A DNA stretch of 64,000 nucleotides from Paraburkholderia flagellata. GTDB taxonomy: Bacteria > Pseudomonadota > Gammaproteobacteria > Burkholderiales > Burkholderiaceae. The translations under genes and the position numbers were made by a program. The stretch spans positions 1,426,001 through 1,490,000 of the forward strand of contig NZ_JAJEJT010000002.1 of assembly GCF_021390645.1 (NCBI RefSeq), read 5' to 3'. Below are positions 49,847-59,645 of the stretch, one piece after another; position 1 is the first letter of the stretch; each line of letters starts with the position of its first letter. The notes under the pieces are model-generated. The model worked only from the letters and a program-made list of their open reading frames with translations. It had not been told where the DNA came from and did not search any database.

Positions 49847-51115
49847 TTGAAAGCAGTCAAAGGCCTGCGCTGGTGGATCATCGCCCTCGTTTGCGCGGGC
49901 ACCATCCTGAACTACCTCGCGCGCAATTCGTTGGCGGTGCTCGCGCCCGAACTCCGGCACGTGCTGAACTTCAGCACGCAGCAATATTCGTATATCGTCG
50001 CCGCCTTTCAGATTGGCTACACCATCATGCAGCCAGTATGCGGCATCATCGTCGACCTGCTCGGGCTGCGCATCGGCTTCACGCTGTTCGCCGCGCTGTG
50101 GTCCGCAGCGGGCGTCATGCACGGCTTCGCCACGGGCTGGCTCTCGCTCGGAGCGATGCGCGGCCTGCTCGGCTTGTTCGAAGCCGCCGCCATTCCCTCG
50201 GGCATGAAAGCCGTTGCGGAATGGTTTCCCGACCGGCAAAAGTCGGTGGCAGTCGGGTACTTCAACGCGGGCACGTCGCTGGGCGCCGTGCTCGCGCCGC
50301 CCGTCGTCATTTTCTTTTCACTGCGCTTTGGCTGGCAAACGGCTTTTATTGTGACGGGCGCGGTCGGTTTCATCTGGGCCGCCGCCTGGTACGTGCTCTA
50401 TCGCGCGCCCAGCGCCCACCCTCGCATTAGCGAAGGCGAGCGCGCGTTCATCACGCAAGGGCAACATCGCCCGGCGGCGCAAGGCAAGGCGAGCACGCGC
50501 GAGGTCGTGACCTCGCGGCGCTTCTGGGCGATCGCACTGCCGCGCTTCTTCGCGGAACCAGCCTGGCAGACCTTCAGCTTCTGGATCCCGCTCTATCTGG
50601 CGACGGAACGCCATATGGACCTCAAGCAAATCGCCGCGTTCGCATGGCTGCCCTTCGTCGCCGCGGACCTGGGCGGCATTCTGGGCGGCTATCTCTCGCC
50701 CTTCCTGATGCGTCATTTCCGTTTGCCGCTGCTGTGGTCACGCGTGGCGGGCGTCGTGCTCGGCGCGTTCATGATGATCGGGCCCGCGTGCATTGGGCTC
50801 GTCGCATCGCCGTATATGGCCATTGCGCTCTTTTGCGTCGGCGGCTTCGCCCACCAGATGATCTCCGCGCTCGTCAACACGCTCGCCGCCGACGTGTTCG
50901 ATCCGCGCGAAGTGGGCACGGCAAGCGGTTTCGCGGGCATGGCCGCGTGGATCGGCGGCCTGAGCTTCTCGCTCGTAGTCGGCGCACTCGCCGACAAGGT
51001 GGGCTACGGCCCGCTGTTCGCGAGCCTTGGCGCATTTGACCTGATCGGCGCCGCGCTGCTCGTGTGGCTCATCCGCGGGCAGTCCCGCAGCGATTACAAG
51101 CTGGCGCGCGCATGA
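49847..51115 (+). CDS. MFS transporter, anion:cation symporter (hexuronate/sugar-acid type), TTG start
   Basis: The 422-residue permease has about twelve membrane segments. NYLARNSLAVLAPELRHVLN and GMKAVAEWFPDRQKSVAVGY match the ACS family that includes ExuT and GudP. AGGAGGAG lies 8 bases before TTG 49847, supporting this unusual start; no in-frame ATG lies near. A GH31 glycosidase gene starts 31 bases after the stop, so the pair probably imports and processes a sugar or sugar-acid glycoside. Confidence 0.9.
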   Translation: MKAVKGLRWWIIALVCAGTILNYLARNSLAVLAPELRHVLNFSTQQYSYIVAAFQIGYTIMQPVCGIIVDLLGLRIGFTLFAALWSAAGVMHGFATGWLSLGAMRGLLGLFEAAAIPSGMKAVAEWFPDRQKSVAVGYFNAGTSLGAVLAPPVVIFFSLRFGWQTAFIVTGAVGFIWAAAWYVLYRAPSAHPRISEGERAFITQGQHRPAAQGKASTREVVTSRRFWAIALPRFFAEPAWQTFSFWIPLYLATERHMDLKQIAAFAWLPFVAADLGGILGGYLSPFLMRHFRLPLLWSRVAGVVLGAFMMIGPACIGLVASPYMAIALFCVGGFAHQMISALVNTLAADVFDPREVGTASGFAGMAAWIGGLSFSLVVGALADKVGYGPLFASLGAFDLIGAALLVWLIRGQSRSDYKLARA

Positions 51116-51146
51116 CAGCGCCCGGCAAGACAAACAAGGACTATCC

Positions 51147-53558
51147 ATGACGACGCTCCTCCATCCCCCCAGGTTCGCGCTCGCGAAGCACGACGGCCAC
51201 CACCTGCGCCTCGAAAGCGCGCAGGGCGCGACGATCGACGTGTTCGTGCTCGAAGAAGACATCGTACGCGTACGCGTGTTGCCAAACGGCCGTGCGCATG
51301 GGCCACGCACATGGGCCATTGCACCAGGGCTCGACGACGTTCCGTACGAAGGCCGTGACCGGCTCGATACAACCGGCTTCGCGTTGCCTTCGTTCGGCCT
51401 CCTTTCGAATCCGGACGAGATCCGCGTCGAGACCTCGCAGATCCGGCTCACCATCGCGCTGGCCGGTGGCCGCTGTACGTGGGAGATCCGTCGCGACGAT
51501 GGCTGGCACTGCGTCTTGCAAGACCGCGCAACGCAGGCCTACAACTTCGGCTGGTGGGACGAACGCGCCTACCATTACGTGCGCCGCCAGCCCGGCGAGA
51601 TGTATCTGGGCCTCGGCGAACGCGCCGGATCGCTCGACCGTGCGAACCTGAGCTACCGCATGATCAATGTCGACGCGATGGGCTACAGCGCGAAAACGAC
51701 CGACCCGCTCTACAAGCACATCCCGTTCTACTTGACCTGGCAGCGCGATACGCGGCTCGGTTTCGGCCTCTTTTACGACACGCTCGCGGACTGCAGCTTC
51801 GACATGGGCCGCGAACTGGACAACTATCACGGCCCTTACCGTCACTTCGTCGCCGACCACGGCGATCTCGACTACTACTTCATCGCCTCGCCGCACACGC
51901 CGCTTGCTGCCGTGCGGCGCTTCACGTGGCTCACGGGACGTCCGGCGCTCATGCCGAAGTGGGGCCTCGGCTACTCCGGCTCGACCATGAGCTACACCGA
52001 TGCGCCCGACGCGCAGCGCCGCATGGGCGAATTCCTCGAGCGTTGCCGCGAGCACGATATTCTTTGTGATTCATTTCATCTGTCGTCGGGCTATACGTCG
52101 ATCGGCGCGAAGCGCTATGTGTTCAACTGGAATCACGAGAAGTTTCCCGACATCGCACGCTTCGTTCAGGATTACCTGGAAAATGGCGTCAAGCTATGCG
52201 CGAACATCAAGCCGTGCTTGCTGCGCGATCATCCGGAGTTCGAACAAACCGCGCGCGACGGCTTGCTGATCGAGGACCGCAACGGCGAACCGGCGTGGGT
52301 GCAGTTTTGGGACGACGTAGGCGCGTATATCGACTTCACGAACCCCGACGCCGCGCTCTGGTGGAAGGACCACGTGAAAGACGCGCTGTTGCGTCATGGC
52401 ATCGCCGCCACCTGGAACGACAACAACGAGTTCGAGATCTGGTCGCCCCACGCCATGGCCCACGGCTTCGGCACGCCGTGGCCCGCGCGTGAAGCGAAGG
52501 TCCTGCAAACGCTGCTGATGATGCGCGCCTCGCGCGACGCGCAGCGCGAGCACGCCCCCGACAAGCGCCCCTTCCTCGTTTCGCGCTCGGGCGGCGTGGG
52601 CATGCATCGCTACGTGCAGACCTGGTCGGGCGACAACTCCACCTCGTGGGAAACGCTGCGCTTCAACCTGAAAATGGGCCTGGGGCTGGCGCTTTCGGGC
52701 GTATCGAACATCGGCCACGATATCGGCGGCTTTTCGGGGCCCGCGCCCGAGCCGGAACTGTTCATCCGCTGGATACAGTTCGGCGTGTGGATGCCGCGCT
52801 TTTCCATTCACTCATGGAACGACGACGGCACGGTCAACGAGCCGTGGATGTACCCGTCGCTTACGCCCCAGGTTTCGGCGCTGCTCAAACTGCGCTACCG
52901 GCTGCTGCCTTATCTGTATCAGTTGCTCTGGGACTCGACGATGCACTACGAGCCTGTGCTGCGCCCGACCTTCGCCGAGTTTCCCGACGACGCGCGCTGC
53001 TACGCCGAATCGGACGACATGATGGTCGGCGCTTCGCTGCTCGCGGCGCCCGTGGTCGAGCCGGGGCAAACAGAGCGCGAAGTATGGCTCCCAACCGGTG
53101 CGCGCTGGACCTGCTACTGGAGCGGCGAACAGTTCGAGGGCGGACAGAGCGTAACGCTGCCCGCGCCGTGGGACCGGCCCGTCATGCTGGTGCGCGAAGG
53201 CAGCGTGATTGCGCTTAACGTCGCCGTGCAGCAGTTCGGGCATCGCGGCGACCAGCGCGCCTTCATCGTGGTGCCTTTCGCGGACGGCGAACGCGTTTGC
53301 CGCCGCTATGTAGAGGACGACGGCGAAACCGAGGCGTGGCGGCATGGGGCGTTCGGCAAGTGGACCGTCTGTGCGCAGGGCGACGCGAGCACCCTCACGC
53401 TCGCCGTCGAAGCGACCGGGCCGATGCCTCGTACGCCTGCTTCCGCGGAAATCCTGTTGCCCGCAAGCGAAGCGCGCGGCGTGGCTGTTGCCGCGGGGCG
53501 CATCGTCAAGGACGAACGCATGGGCGGCTGGCGCCGCATCGTCATCGAACTCGGTTGA
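51147..53558 (+). CDS. Glycoside hydrolase family 31 (alpha-glucosidase/alpha-xylosidase type)
   Basis: The 803-residue protein has an N-terminal beta domain and a TIM barrel (about residues 250-580). The nucleophile is in ATWNDNNEFEIW, the acid/base Asp in TWSGDNSTSWETL, and SGSTMSYTDAPDAQRRMGEF is an early barrel element. Beta-sandwich domains follow. No signal peptide is seen, so it should act in the cytoplasm on material imported by the preceding MFS transporter. The DNNEFE variant differs from the DMNEP of classical alpha-glucosidases. AAGGA lies 8 bases before the ATG. The exact sugar is unknown. Confidence 0.92.
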   Translation: MTTLLHPPRFALAKHDGHHLRLESAQGATIDVFVLEEDIVRVRVLPNGRAHGPRTWAIAPGLDDVPYEGRDRLDTTGFALPSFGLLSNPDEIRVETSQIRLTIALAGGRCTWEIRRDDGWHCVLQDRATQAYNFGWWDERAYHYVRRQPGEMYLGLGERAGSLDRANLSYRMINVDAMGYSAKTTDPLYKHIPFYLTWQRDTRLGFGLFYDTLADCSFDMGRELDNYHGPYRHFVADHGDLDYYFIASPHTPLAAVRRFTWLTGRPALMPKWGLGYSGSTMSYTDAPDAQRRMGEFLERCREHDILCDSFHLSSGYTSIGAKRYVFNWNHEKFPDIARFVQDYLENGVKLCANIKPCLLRDHPEFEQTARDGLLIEDRNGEPAWVQFWDDVGAYIDFTNPDAALWWKDHVKDALLRHGIAATWNDNNEFEIWSPHAMAHGFGTPWPAREAKVLQTLLMMRASRDAQREHAPDKRPFLVSRSGGVGMHRYVQTWSGDNSTSWETLRFNLKMGLGLALSGVSNIGHDIGGFSGPAPEPELFIRWIQFGVWMPRFSIHSWNDDGTVNEPWMYPSLTPQVSALLKLRYRLLPYLYQLLWDSTMHYEPVLRPTFAEFPDDARCYAESDDMMVGASLLAAPVVEPGQTEREVWLPTGARWTCYWSGEQFEGGQSVTLPAPWDRPVMLVREGSVIALNVAVQQFGHRGDQRAFIVVPFADGERVCRRYVEDDGETEAWRHGAFGKWTVCAQGDASTLTLAVEATGPMPRTPASAEILLPASEARGVAVAAGRIVKDERMGGWRRIVIELG

Positions 53559-53677
53559 TGTAGCGGGAAATAACCAGACTGGACACTTTCGCGCCACGGA
53601 GATGGCGCCGCTCGGCCCTACGATGCAGGCACGCCCGGAGCGCTTGACCGGGTGTCAAAACATCAATGGAGACGAGC

Positions 53678-54709
53678 ATGAGACGACTGGTACAGCGAGC
53701 GGTGCGCGTGATCGCCGCAATGGCGCTCGTGGCAATCAGTGCTGGCGCACTGGCGGCGAACGGCAAATTCGTGGTGATATCGCACGCACCCGACGCGGAT
53801 CCGTTCTGGAACGTCGTGAAAAACGGCATCGCCGACGCCCAGAAGGACTTCGGCGTCACGGTCGACTATCGCAATCCGCCGAACGGCGACCTCTCCGACA
53901 TGGTGCGCCTGCTCGAGCAGGCCGCCGCCCACAACTACGATGGCGTGGCAACCACGATCGCCGACTTCGATGTGGTTCAGAGCCGCGTCAAAACCATCGT
54001 GAGCAAGGGCATTCCCGTCATCACATTCAACTCGGGAACCTCGCAGCAAAACGCCGCGCTCGGCGCGCTGCTGCACATCGGCCAGCCTGAATACGAAGCG
54101 GGCAAGGAAGCAGGCTTGCGCGCACGCGCCGCCGGCATCAAGTCGTTCCTGTGCGTGAACAATAACGTGACCAATCCTCTTTCGTTCGAGCGCTGCCGCG
54201 GGTTTGCCGAGGCGATCGGCGCCAACGCGAAGGAATCGATGCTCGACTCCGGCAACGACCCGACCGAGGTCGAGAACAAGGTCTTCGCCGCGTTGCGCCA
54301 GCGTCCGGACACGCAGGCCGTGCTCGCGCTCGGGCCCACTTCGGCGGTGCCCGCCATGCGCGCGATCGCCAAGCTCGGGCTCACGAACAAGATCTTCTTC
54401 GCGACGTTCGACCTGACGCCCGAGGTCGACAAGGGGATCGAGGCGGGCACGGTCGCCTTCGCGATCGATCAACAGCCCTATCTGCAAGGCTATATTCCGG
54501 TCGCGCTACTGGCGATCATGAAGCAGGACAAGTCGCATGACATCCACCGGGCCGTCGCGGCCTTGCAGACCAACGCGCAATTTCAGCAGCGCATCAAGAT
54601 GTACGGCCTGACCCCGCGCTTTACACCCGATGGTGTCGATACAGGGCCCGGCTTCGTCACGCGCAGCAACGTGGCGCTCGTCGAAAAATACGCTGGCCAG
54701 TACCGCTGA
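53678..54709 (+). CDS. Sugar ABC transporter periplasmic binding protein (Peripla_BP_4 type), orphan
   Basis: The 343-residue protein has a signal peptide (MRRLVQRAVRVIAAMALVAI, GALAA cleavage) and the ribose-binding-like fold: FVVISHAPDADPFWNVVKNG, then NYDGVATTIADFDVVQSRV and GIPVITFNSGTSQQ. ATG 53678 is chosen because GGAG lies 7 bases upstream; METS at 53666 is in frame. No permease or ATPase of the sugar family is in the window, so the partner subunits must be elsewhere or absent. It follows GH31 by 119 bases. Confidence 0.9.
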   Translation: MRRLVQRAVRVIAAMALVAISAGALAANGKFVVISHAPDADPFWNVVKNGIADAQKDFGVTVDYRNPPNGDLSDMVRLLEQAAAHNYDGVATTIADFDVVQSRVKTIVSKGIPVITFNSGTSQQNAALGALLHIGQPEYEAGKEAGLRARAAGIKSFLCVNNNVTNPLSFERCRGFAEAIGANAKESMLDSGNDPTEVENKVFAALRQRPDTQAVLALGPTSAVPAMRAIAKLGLTNKIFFATFDLTPEVDKGIEAGTVAFAIDQQPYLQGYIPVALLAIMKQDKSHDIHRAVAALQTNAQFQQRIKMYGLTPRFTPDGVDTGPGFVTRSNVALVEKYAGQYR

Positions 54710-54908
54710 TACCCCACCACACATGGCGGCCCGCCCTGGGCCGCCCGCCTCAGTCATTTGCCCGCGAAAATCGCATGCAAACGCGACCCCGGTTATCATC
54801 GCGCTCTTGCGTACGCGATCCCGCTTTCCGTCCTCCGAATGCGATTCCGATGCGCGCCGCATGACGCAACCGCAACCGCAGGCCACTGAAAGCAACCGCA
54901 GGCAAACG

Positions 54909-55595
54909 ATGTCCCCCATCCCTTTCGACGCCATCCTCTTCGACTGTGACGGCGTTCTCGTCGACTCAGAACGCATTACGCACGTCGTACTCACGCAGAT
55001 GCTGGGCGAACTCGGCTGGACGCTCTCAGTGGACGAAGCCATGCGCATCTTCGTCGGCAAGGCCGTGAAAGACGAGGCCGCGCGCATCGAGGCGCATACG
55101 GGCTTCGCGATTACGGATGGCTGGCTCGAAGGCTTTCGCGCGCGCCGCAACGAAGCGCTCGAGCGCGATCTCGTCGAGATTCCCGGCGCGCCCGCAGCCG
55201 TACGCGCGGTGCATGCAGCGATGAATGGGCGCATCGCCGTCGCCTCGGGTGCGGACCGGCGCAAGGTCGAGCTGCAACTGCGCAAGGTGAACCTGCTCGA
55301 CTGCTTCGAAGGACATATCTACAGCGGCCACGAAACGCCGCGCAGCAAGCCGCATCCCGATGTCTATCTCGCGGCGGCGGCTGGTCTTGGCGTGGACACC
55401 GGGCGCTGCGCCGTGATCGAGGACACGGTCACGGGTGCGCGCGCCGGGCTCGCCGCGGGCGCCACCGTGTTCGGCTACAGCCCGCCCGAGCCCGGCCACA
55501 GCAGCGCCCAGGCGCTGCTCGAAGCGGGCGTTGCGCACGTATTCACCGACATGGTGCAGCTTCCCGCCCTGCTTGCGGGCTGGTCAAATCGTTAA
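54909..55595 (+). CDS. HAD-superfamily phosphatase (beta-phosphoglucomutase-like subgroup)
   Basis: The 228-residue protein has motif I AILFDCDGVLVDSE with the nucleophile Asp, the cap region between about residues 20 and 90, IAVASGADRRKVELQL (motif II), the motif III Lys in SKPHPDVYL and motif IV AVIEDTVTGARAG. These match YieH/PGMB-like sugar phosphatases. ATG 54909 begins the conserved fold; AGG lies 7 bases upstream. An upstream in-frame ATG at 54861 is less likely. It may dephosphorylate a sugar phosphate made by the preceding pathway genes. Confidence 0.9.
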   Translation: MSPIPFDAILFDCDGVLVDSERITHVVLTQMLGELGWTLSVDEAMRIFVGKAVKDEAARIEAHTGFAITDGWLEGFRARRNEALERDLVEIPGAPAAVRAVHAAMNGRIAVASGADRRKVELQLRKVNLLDCFEGHIYSGHETPRSKPHPDVYLAAAAGLGVDTGRCAVIEDTVTGARAGLAAGATVFGYSPPEPGHSSAQALLEAGVAHVFTDMVQLPALLAGWSNR

Positions 55596-55728
55596 GCGCG
55601 TATAAAACAAGCGCAAATCCGCCGCGAACCTCGCGCACTGTTGGCCGCACGCATCACTGCCCACCACGCAGAACGCAGCCCGCCCACGAGTCGCATACCA
55701 TCCGAGTCGTGGCGCTGCGAAAAATAAA

Positions 55729-55742
55729 GATAGTTTGCTATC
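55729..55742. promoter_or_regulatory. Palindromic operator candidate for the MarR regulator
   Basis: GATAG-TTTG-CTATC is a perfect 5-bp inverted repeat with a 4-base centre, set in an AT-rich segment 27 bases before the MarR start. MarR proteins typically bind such palindromes in their own promoters. Confidence 0.55.
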
Positions 55743-55768
55743 GAATCGCTTTGGGCTATTATCCGCCG

Positions 55769-56233
55769 ATGTCGAATCTTCATACTTTACGCCTTGCGGT
55801 TAGCAGCACGCTCGTTGTGGCGGCCCGCAAATGGCGCCGCACCACCCACGGCGCCCTCACCGCATACAACGTCTCCGAAGCGTGCGCCGCGCCGCTTCTC
55901 ACCGCCGGGCGCCTTGGGGAAGCCGTGCGCCAGGTGACGCTCGCGGAGCACGTCGGCATTGAAGGCCCATCGCTCGTGCGCCTGCTCGACCAGCTCTGCG
56001 CCGCGGGCCTCGTGCGCCGCGACGAGGACCCCGACGACCGCCGCGCAAAAACGATCTCGCTGACGAGCGAAGGCCGCGCCGTGACCGAGCGCATGGAGGA
56101 CGAACTGCGCTCCCTGCGTGCACGTGTGCTCAAGGGCGTGAGCCGCGCCGACCTCGAAGCGACGCTGCGCGTGCTCAACGCGTTCAATGCCGTGCCCCCC
56201 GCAGACCAGGCTGACCGGGCCTTACACGACTGA
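55769..56233 (+). CDS. MarR-family transcriptional regulator
   Basis: The 154-residue protein has the MarR winged helix: VTLAEHVGIEGPSLVRLLDQ (recognition region) and GLVRRDEDPDDRRAKTISLT (wing with DxRxK). ATG 55769 begins the family-typical N-terminus. It is the first gene of the efflux unit and lies 17 bases before the FUSC gene. It probably represses this operon and is released by an aromatic acid or drug-like ligand, as known for related systems. The ligand is unknown. Confidence 0.92.
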   Translation: MSNLHTLRLAVSSTLVVAARKWRRTTHGALTAYNVSEACAAPLLTAGRLGEAVRQVTLAEHVGIEGPSLVRLLDQLCAAGLVRRDEDPDDRRAKTISLTSEGRAVTERMEDELRSLRARVLKGVSRADLEATLRVLNAFNAVPPADQADRALHD

Positions 56234-56250
56234 AAGCAGAAAGCGGACCC

Positions 56251-58386
56251 ATGACCTACCCCTCCATCCGCGACTGGCTCTTTTCGGTCAAGACCTTCGC
56301 CGCGTCGATGCTTGCGCTCTACATCGCGCTCGTATTCCAGTTGCCGCGTCCCTACTGGGCGATGGCGAGCGTGTACATCGTCTCGAACCCCTTCGTGGGC
56401 GCCACGCGCTCGAAGGCGCTTTATCGCGCGCTCGGCACGGCGCTCGGCGCGGCCGCGGCGATCCTGCTCGTGCCGCCTTTCGTCGAAACGCCGCTGCTTT
56501 TCAGCGTGATCGTCGCCACGTGGACCGGCACACTGCTTTATCTGGCGATCTCGGACCGTACCGCGCGCAGTTATGTGTTCATGCTCGCGGGCTACACCAT
56601 GCCGCTCATCGCGCTGCCCACCGTGACCGATCCCACCACGATCTTCGACGTGGCCATCGCGCGTACGCAGGAAATCACGCTCGGCATCATTTGCGCGAGC
56701 GTGGTGGGCAGCAACATTCTGCCGAGCCGCCTCGCGCCCACGCTGATCGAACGCGCCGACGCGTGGTTCCGCGACGCCGCCTGGTACGGCAGCGAAACGC
56801 TCTCGGGCCATATCGTGGGCAACGCGCTTTCGGCCTGCCGCCAGCGCATGGCGGCCACGGTGAACCAGCTCGAATTCCTGCTGAGCCAGTTGAGCTACGA
56901 CCACACGCACCCGGAAATCCTCGCGCGCGCCGAATCGATGCGCGGACGCATGCTGCTCTTTCTGCCGATGATTTCCGCGCTCGCCGACCCGCTCATCGCG
57001 CTGCGCCGCGATCTGCATGTGTGGCCCGAAGGCCTCGACAGTCTGCTCGACGATGCGGCCCGCTGGTTCGGCGAGCCGCTGCCCACGCGCGCCGCCGACA
57101 TGCACGACGACGCGGGCGACCCGACCGCGGAAAGTCTGCGCAAACGCATCGCCGCGCTGCAGCCCGCGCGCGACGCGCTCGCGAGCTGGCAAGGCGCGCT
57201 GCTCTCCAATGCGCTCTGGCGCCTCGGCCAGGTGATCGACGTCTGGCAGGACTGCCGCGCGCTGCGCGCGCTCATCGCACACGAAGCGGGCAGCACATGG
57301 CGGCCGCGCTATCGGCACTGGCGGCTTGGCGGCACTGAGCGCTTCTACGATCGCGGCCTGATGGTGTTCTCGTGCCTCGTGCCCGTGAGCGCGATCCTCG
57401 TGGCCTGCTGGCTGTGGGTGAGTTCGGGCTGGCACGACGGCGCGGGCGCGGTGACGCTCGCAGCCGTGGCCTGCTGCTTCTTCGCGGCGTCCGACGAGCC
57501 CGCGCCGCTCGTGTTCCGCTTCTTCCTCGCCACGGCGGCAAGCGTGGTGTTCGCGGGCCTGTACCTGTTCGTCGTGCTGCCCAAGGTGCACGACTTCGCC
57601 ATGCTCGTGCTGCTGTTCGCGGGGCCGTTCATCCTGATCGGCACGCTGATTCCGCGCCCCGCTTTCAATATGGTGACGATGCTCGTGGCCGTGAACACGG
57701 CGACCTTCATCAGCGTGCAGAGCGCCTACGAGGCCGACTTCCTCGTGTTCCTCAACAGCAATATCGCCGGCGTGGCGGGCCTGCTGTTCGCGTACCTGTG
57801 GACACGCGCCACGCGCCCGTTCGGCGCCGAACTTGCGGCGCGGCGCCTGCTGCGCTCGAGCTGGAGCGACGTCGCGCTCTCGGCCTCGCACACGGCCATC
57901 GCGGACCAGCGCAACCTCACCTCGCGCATGCTCGACCGGCTCATGCAGCTCATTCCGCGTCTCGCGGCCTCCGACGACCATCGCCATCCGTCGGTCGAGA
58001 GCTTTCGCGATCTGCGCATCGCGCTCACCGCGCTCGATTTGCGCCGCTCGCTGCGCAAGCTCGACGCCGACGTGACCGATGCGATCGACCGCGTGCTCGC
58101 GGGCGTGAGCGACCACTACGCACGTTGCGCGCGCGAGCGCGAGCGTCAGATCGCGCCGCCCGCACTGATGGCGCACATCGACGACGCCATGCGCCGCGTC
58201 GCGGCCCACGCCCGCGCGCAACTGCCGCCCGCCACCGTGGCCGACGCGGATGCCCAGAGCGCGCCGCGCGCGCTCGTCTCGCAGCGCTCGTTGAGCAACA
58301 CGCTGCACGCGCTCGTGGGCATGCGGCTCGCGCTCTACCCGGCTTCGTCGGCGCAGTCGCCTTCCAACCCGGACGCCACGGTATGA
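56251..58386 (+). CDS. FUSC-family aromatic-acid/fusaric-acid exporter, inner-membrane subunit
   Basis: The 711-residue protein has two blocks of membrane helices (about residues 10-160 and 370-520) separated by a soluble region. Its FUSC signature is near the start (VFQLPRPYWAMASVYIVSNP, FVGATRSKALYRALGTALGA). It matches AaeB/FusA-type pumps. It works with the DUF1656, HlyD and NodT proteins that follow to export aromatic acids across both membranes. Substrate range is inferred from the family only. Confidence 0.92.
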   Translation: MTYPSIRDWLFSVKTFAASMLALYIALVFQLPRPYWAMASVYIVSNPFVGATRSKALYRALGTALGAAAAILLVPPFVETPLLFSVIVATWTGTLLYLAISDRTARSYVFMLAGYTMPLIALPTVTDPTTIFDVAIARTQEITLGIICASVVGSNILPSRLAPTLIERADAWFRDAAWYGSETLSGHIVGNALSACRQRMAATVNQLEFLLSQLSYDHTHPEILARAESMRGRMLLFLPMISALADPLIALRRDLHVWPEGLDSLLDDAARWFGEPLPTRAADMHDDAGDPTAESLRKRIAALQPARDALASWQGALLSNALWRLGQVIDVWQDCRALRALIAHEAGSTWRPRYRHWRLGGTERFYDRGLMVFSCLVPVSAILVACWLWVSSGWHDGAGAVTLAAVACCFFAASDEPAPLVFRFFLATAASVVFAGLYLFVVLPKVHDFAMLVLLFAGPFILIGTLIPRPAFNMVTMLVAVNTATFISVQSAYEADFLVFLNSNIAGVAGLLFAYLWTRATRPFGAELAARRLLRSSWSDVALSASHTAIADQRNLTSRMLDRLMQLIPRLAASDDHRHPSVESFRDLRIALTALDLRRSLRKLDADVTDAIDRVLAGVSDHYARCARERERQIAPPALMAHIDDAMRRVAAHARAQLPPATVADADAQSAPRALVSQRSLSNTLHALVGMRLALYPASSAQSPSNPDATV

Positions 58387-58423
58387 ACGCGCATTCCTCT
58401 TATCCTTTTTCGAAACCCGCATC

Positions 58424-58633
58424 ATGATCGGCGAAATCGATATCTTTGGCGTGTTCGTGCCCGCCGTGCTTGTGTTGATGCTGATCGCGTACCTCATCAA
58501 TGTCGTGATCGGCAAGGTGCTCACGCGCGTCGGCTTTTACCGGCTCGTGTGGCATCGTTCCATTTTCGATCTTGGCATTTATGTCTTTGTGCTGGCTGCT
58601 GTCGTCATCGTGTCGCATCGCTTCGTGAAATAA
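58424..58633 (+). CDS. DUF1656 small inner-membrane protein of the efflux operon
   Basis: The 69-residue protein has two hydrophobic helices: IDIFGVFVPAVLVLMLIAYL and SIFDLGIYVFVLAAVVIVSH, with RVGFYRLVWHR between them. This is the DUF1656 pattern (AaeX type), always found between FUSC and HlyD genes. Its stop is one base before the HlyD start codon. Role in the pump is accessory and undefined. Confidence 0.92.
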   Translation: MIGEIDIFGVFVPAVLVLMLIAYLINVVIGKVLTRVGFYRLVWHRSIFDLGIYVFVLAAVVIVSHRFVK

Positions 58634-58634
58634 C

Positions 58635-59645
58635 GTGAACGTGAAAAAAACCTGGTTCTCCGCAGGACAGATCCTGCTGACGCTCATCGTCGTCGTGGTC
58701 GCCGCCCTCGTGCTGTGGCGCATCGTCAACTACTACATGTTCTCGCCGTGGACACGCGACGGCCGCGTGCGCGCCGACGTGATCCAGGTCGCGCCCGACG
58801 TAGGCGGCCTCATCACCGGCGTCGACGTCGTCGACAACCAGCAGGTCAAGCAAGGCCAGGTGCTGTTCGTGATCGACCAGGCGCGCTACGCGCTCGCGCT
58901 GCGTCTCGCCCAGGCCACGCTCGAGCAGCGCAAGGCCACGCTCGCGCAGGCAAAGCGCGAATACGCGCGCAACATTGCGCTCGGCAATCTCGTGGCGGCG
59001 GAAACGCTCGAGGAAAGCCGCACGCGTGTCGATCAGGGCGAAGCCGCGGCGGCCGACGCTCAGGTCCAGGTCGACACCGCCAGGCTCAATCTTCAGCGCA
59101 CGACGATCGTGAGCCCCGTGGACGGCTATTTGAACGACCGCGCGCCGCGTGTTGGCGAGTACGTCACGGCAGGCCGCGCGGTGGTCGCCGTCGTGGACAT
59201 GCATTCGTTCCGCGTGGATGGCTACTTCGAGGAAACGCGCCTGCACGGCATCCAGATCGGTCAACCCGTCGAGATCACGGTGATGGGCGAGGCGCGCCCG
59301 CTACGCGGTCATGTGCAAAGCATCGTCGCGGCGATCGAGGACCGCGACCGCCAGGCGGCGCCGAACCTGCTGCCCAACGTGAATCCGGCGTTCAGCTGGG
59401 TGCGTCTTGCGCAGCGCATTCCGGTGCGCGTGGCGCTCGACGAAGTGCCCGCCGATTTCCGCATGATCGCGGGCCGCACGGCAACGGTGGCCGTGCGCAC
59501 GGAGGCGAACAACGACCGCAAGGCCGCAGGCGCGAAGAACGCGAGCGGCGCCGTCGCCTCGCAGCCCGCCATGGGTGCGAGCGCTGCTGCCGCTTCACAG
59601 CCCGCTCCACAGCCCGCTTCACGGGCCGCCGGAGCTTCGCAATGA
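58635..59645 (+). CDS. HlyD-family periplasmic adaptor (membrane-fusion protein), GTG start
   Basis: The 336-residue adaptor has one N-terminal membrane helix (about residues 10-30), a biotinyl-lipoyl-like segment (APDVGGLITGVDVVDNQQVK), a short alpha-hairpin (about 85-150) and the barrel VSPVDGYLNDRAPRVGEYV. It links the FUSC pump to the outer-membrane channel. Its stop overlaps the next start (ATGA). The start is GTG at 58635 or 58641; neither has a strong ribosome-binding site, and coupling to the DUF1656 stop one base upstream is likely. The C-terminal tail is Ala/Ser/Pro-rich. Confidence 0.92.
   Translation: MNVKKTWFSAGQILLTLIVVVVAALVLWRIVNYYMFSPWTRDGRVRADVIQVAPDVGGLITGVDVVDNQQVKQGQVLFVIDQARYALALRLAQATLEQRKATLAQAKREYARNIALGNLVAAETLEESRTRVDQGEAAAADAQVQVDTARLNLQRTTIVSPVDGYLNDRAPRVGEYVTAGRAVVAVVDMHSFRVDGYFEETRLHGIQIGQPVEITVMGEARPLRGHVQSIVAAIEDRDRQAAPNLLPNVNPAFSWVRLAQRIPVRVALDEVPADFRMIAGRTATVAVRTEANNDRKAAGAKNASGAVASQPAMGASAAAASQPAPQPASRAAGASQ

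Noticed and set aside
55780..58524. 914-codon minus-strand frame opposite the FUSC gene
   Set aside because: It lies antisense to the MarR and FUSC genes, whose domains are clear, and has only Arg/His-rich filler.
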